Shown here: positions 32,975 to 37,090 of the stretch, piece after piece
Layout: each line of letters opens with the position of its first letter
How positions within the stretch are numbered: position 1 is the first letter of the stretch
From: Pseudanabaena sp. M53BS1SP1A06MG
Lineage (GTDB): Bacteria > Cyanobacteriota > Cyanobacteriia > Pseudanabaenales > Pseudanabaenaceae
DNA length: 37,090 nt
Assembly: GCA_020404105.1 (NCBI GenBank)
Contig: JADBWH010000113.1
Location: 1 to 37,090, forward strand
Direction: 5' to 3'
Translations under genes and position numbers: made by a program
Notes under the pieces: generated by a model
Database searches by the model: none
What the model was told of the DNA's origin: nothing
The model's input: only the letters and a program-made list of their open reading frames with translations

Positions 32975-33352
32975 TTACCGTGACTAATGACACTTATATT
33001 AATGCTTATTAATGCTCAATCCGTATGTGACTTACTTTATAAACTTGTGGCTCTGGGTCTGAATATCCTCATTACTCCGATCTTGGATAATGCTCGTTAC
33101 TAAAAGTTTGCTTTAGTTTTTGAGTTATCCAAGTCTTTAAACATCGAGCTTCTCTATTTGACTACTTATTCTCCAAACTTAAACTTGATTGAGCGTCTTT
33201 GGGAATTTGTGAAAAAGCAATGTCTCTACTCAGTTTATTATCCTGATTTTGATTCTTTCAAATTTGCTATTGCTTCTTGTCTTGAGAATTCTTACACTAC
33301 TCATAAAGCATCTTTGGGTTCTTTATTAACCTTGCGCTTTCAGTCTCTTTAA
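32968..33352 (+). pseudogene. IS630-family transposase C-terminal fragment
   Basis: The fragment reads ELVTVTNDTYINA, then after a frameshift QSVCDLLYKLVALGLNI, LDNARY, a TAA at 33101-33103 in place of Gln, then KFALVFELSKSLNIELLYLT and YSPNLNLIERLWEFVKK, ending at 33350-33352. YSPNLNLIERLWEF carries the last DDE Glu. The frameshift comes from an exact 10-bp tandem duplication (TATTAATGCT, 32997-33016). The N-terminal half is missing. Confidence 0.8.
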
Positions 33353-33417
33353 AACGTTAAGTCTAATTCCTATTGTATAGCACGGTACTTCAAAAAACGA
33401 ATACACATCAATCCCAC

Positions 33418-33468
33418 TTAAATACCAAAGCTAAAAATGGCTACTCCACTTTTAGCTTTGGTATTTAA
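33418..33468. repeat. 19-bp perfect hairpin between IS remnant and usp gene
   Basis: TTAAATACCAAAGCTAAAA pairs with 33450-33468 across a 13-base loop. It lies about 130 bases beyond the usp stop codon. Confidence 0.6.
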
Positions 33469-33596
33469 CCATTGCTATCTTTGTTTTAACATTACAAAGA
33501 TGCTGACACGCTTTCGTACTTTGATCTTTCGTGGTTTGTTCTTAAACTTTCCAATACCACTAGAAACCTAGGGAGAATGGAAGGGGATAGACAGGA

Positions 33597-34430
33597 TTAT
33601 TCAATTGTGCGAGTTAGTAGTACAGGCACTGAGGCATTGACTCGCACATAATCTGATACGGAACTACCCAACAATCGATCAAGGTCAGGTAAACTGCGGG
33701 CGATTGAAGGACGGCGATCAGGAGAACCAACTAATAAGAGACTCGCATTTGCCTCATCAGCAAGTCTACAAATCTCTTTACCGACGTTACCAGAACCGAC
33801 AAAAGATCGGGTAGGAATATTTAAACGCTTGAGTTTTGCAGTAGTTTCTAATAGAACTGGGTCAGTGTTAATCGTATTATCATCCTTGCGCTTGACAACT
33901 CGTGCTAATAGAATTTCCACATCTTTCGCACCACTAACTAGTTTAATAGCAAGATCAAGGCTGTAGTTAGAAGCAGCTGAGCCATCAACGGAAACCATAA
34001 TGCTACGGATGGTTTTAATATATACATCATCCTTAATGAGCAGCATTGGGACATCAGACAATTGGAAAACATATTGGCTGACGGAGTTAGCCAATATTGC
34101 CTGTAAACGTCCCATGCCCCGCGATCCCATGATCAGCAGATTAGCTTTGAGCTCTTCGGCAACTTTACAAACAACATCCTTGGGTTCACCATCTTTGAGA
34201 ATGGAGATAGTGCTATTACCCAAAGACAGACGCAAGCTTTTAATTTCTCTTTCAATAATTTTTTGCCCTGCAAGACGATATTCAGTAATACCCTCGGAGT
34301 TAGTAGCGTTAGGAATAACGTGCAGTACATTAATTTGCGAACTTTGAATACTAGGTAAGGCTAGTAGCATATTCAGCATTTCGCGCGATCTCCCTGAACC
34401 ATCAACAGCCAATAAAATTTGTTGAAACAT
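33597..34430 (-). CDS. Tandem universal stress protein (two UspA domains)
   Basis: 277 residues made of two UspA domains. The first (about 1-140) starts QQILLAVDGSG and keeps the ATP-binding pattern G-x2-G-x9-G-S/T as MGSRGMGRLQAILANSVS, so it is of the nucleotide-binding type. The second (about 145-277) starts IRSIMVSVDGSAASNYSLDL but has GSPDRRPS in place of the glycine loop, so its nucleotide site is probably degenerate. Such proteins are linked to stress survival, with no defined target here. It is a single gene. Confidence 0.88.
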   Translation of the reverse strand: MFQQILLAVDGSGRSREMLNMLLALPSIQSSQINVLHVIPNATNSEGITEYRLAGQKIIEREIKSLRLSLGNSTISILKDGEPKDVVCKVAEELKANLLIMGSRGMGRLQAILANSVSQYVFQLSDVPMLLIKDDVYIKTIRSIMVSVDGSAASNYSLDLAIKLVSGAKDVEILLARVVKRKDDNTINTDPVLLETTAKLKRLNIPTRSFVGSGNVGKEICRLADEANASLLLVGSPDRRPSIARSLPDLDRLLGSSVSDYVRVNASVPVLLTRTIE

Positions 34431-34732
34431 AGTTGTCGAACCTTAGTTATTTGTTATCTGATTACAAGCAGCGTTAGCGTTACTCGTCATCTATAAAAAT
34501 TTGATATATCTTGAGTAAAGCTCAATTACAGGGCGATCGCTGCAAAACGTTGAGATTCTTAAAAATTATTTGGTGCTATGACTACCCGATCCTAGTAAGG
34601 GGTTTAAGTTTTCATTTTACCTACGGCAAAATGAAAACTGCAATAGTGCATGCCTCTTAACTAAGAACCCATTTAAATGAAGTTCTAGGTTGGGCAGTAA
34701 TTCTGAAATGGATTCTTAACTAAATATAACTA
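34431..34732. other. Gene-free stretch upstream of the usp gene
   Basis: No gene is recognised. It contains one HIP1 site and the degenerate family II fragment at 34608-34646. The usp promoter should lie near 34431-34550. Confidence 0.35.
34608..34646 (+). repeat. Degenerate family II fragment
   Basis: GTTTTCATTTTACCTACGGC then AAAATGAAAACTGCAATAG matches the left hairpin of the family II element with a few changes. The right half and the TA ends are absent. Confidence 0.55.
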
Positions 34733-34825
34733 TAGGACTTACGCAAACCAAACGAATTTATTACGCATTGGGTAAATGTGGTGCGGGCTTCGCTTGCACC
34801 ACATCTACCCAATGCGTAATTCCTA
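34733..34825. repeat. Family V repeat with inverted ends, after pyrG
   Basis: TAGGACTTACGCA on the left is inverted on the right as TGCGTAATTCCTA (12 of 13 match). Inside is a 25-bp stem (34760-34784 with 34796-34820, one mismatch). It ends 2 bases from the pyrG stop codon and may serve as its 3' hairpin. Confidence 0.7.
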
Positions 34826-34827
34826 AA

Positions 34828-36903
<2,076 letters not shown>

Positions 36904-37090
36904 ACCCGAAGGAAGGGATTGATGTTGTTTGATGGGAGACAAAAAACGCAAAGCTGACTCAACAGTACTATTCCAGAGCAAATGTTCCACCCATTTTTGC
37001 ATTGATGGTAACATTTGCACCTTATGCAGATTTTCTACTAAATGAAACCAATCTAAAACTTCACGCCTAATTGATACAAGACTGCCACCA
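36904..37090 (-). pseudogene. Transposase fragment (ISKra4-like suspected), runs off window
   Basis: The minus-strand frame open from the window edge reads GGSLVSIRREVLDWFHLVEN, then LHKVQMLPSMQKWVEHLLW, then NSTVESALRFLS. The R-E-x-L-D-W-F-H-L-x-E-N-L pattern matches a transposase segment frequent in cyanobacteria, ISKra4-like as far as can be recalled. Recognisable homology stops near 36930, and unrelated sequence with the family V motif follows in frame, so the gene is truncated at its 3' end. Its upstream part is outside the window. Confidence 0.55.

Overview
The window looks like chromosomal DNA of a filamentous, Pseudanabaena-like cyanobacterium. The evidence is the cyanobacteria/plastid gene set (psbX, ycf66, ycf37, an NdbB-type quinone reductase, a SpkB-type kinase, a SigA-type sigma factor), the very frequent HIP1 octamer GCGATCGC, modest G+C, and many short palindromic intergenic repeats. 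The genus is an inference; no rRNA lies in the window.

Layout. 1-685: the edge of an IS256-type element and a decayed transposase tail. 686-3714: malQ and a CNNM/CBS membrane protein. 3715-7955: sulfate uptake genes sbpA, cysT and cysW, a remnant resembling a TauE/SafE permease, and a NIL-domain protein; no cysA is present. 8063-9887: tRNA-Cys, a LysR regulator and a divergent PsiE-family gene. 10192-11332: psbX and ycf66. 11860-16630: a Ser/Thr kinase with pentapeptide repeats, then glcE and glcF. 16988-19906: sigA/rpoD (minus strand), a DUF2854 gene and a YrdC/Sua5-type gene. 19932-23645: two paired envelope-type genes, an N-acetyltransferase and a TauE/SafE permease. 23969-28800: ychF, an ABC1/UbiB kinase-like gene and a TldE/PmbA homologue. 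29001-31362: a broken transposase, ndbB and ycf37. 31530-36534: mnmA, a chimera of IS4 and IS630 remnants, a tandem universal stress protein and pyrG. 36904-37090: a transposase fragment running off the window.

Most genes are housekeeping or photosynthetic and sit as single units or short pairs. The coherent functional groups are sulfate import (sbpA-cysTW), glycolate oxidation (glcEF) and photosystem genes (psbX-ycf66, ycf37).

The most unusual content lies between the genes. At least five families of short palindromic repeats (called I to V here) recur, mostly just downstream of genes. Family II is a 105-bp MITE-like element with TA target duplications. One copy is inserted inside a family I element so cleanly that the empty site can be rebuilt. 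Family IV keeps its arms constant but swaps its central palindrome. A second point of interest is the 434-residue peptidoglycan-binding protein, whose C-terminal half consists of four copies of an unfamiliar repeat of about 35 residues.
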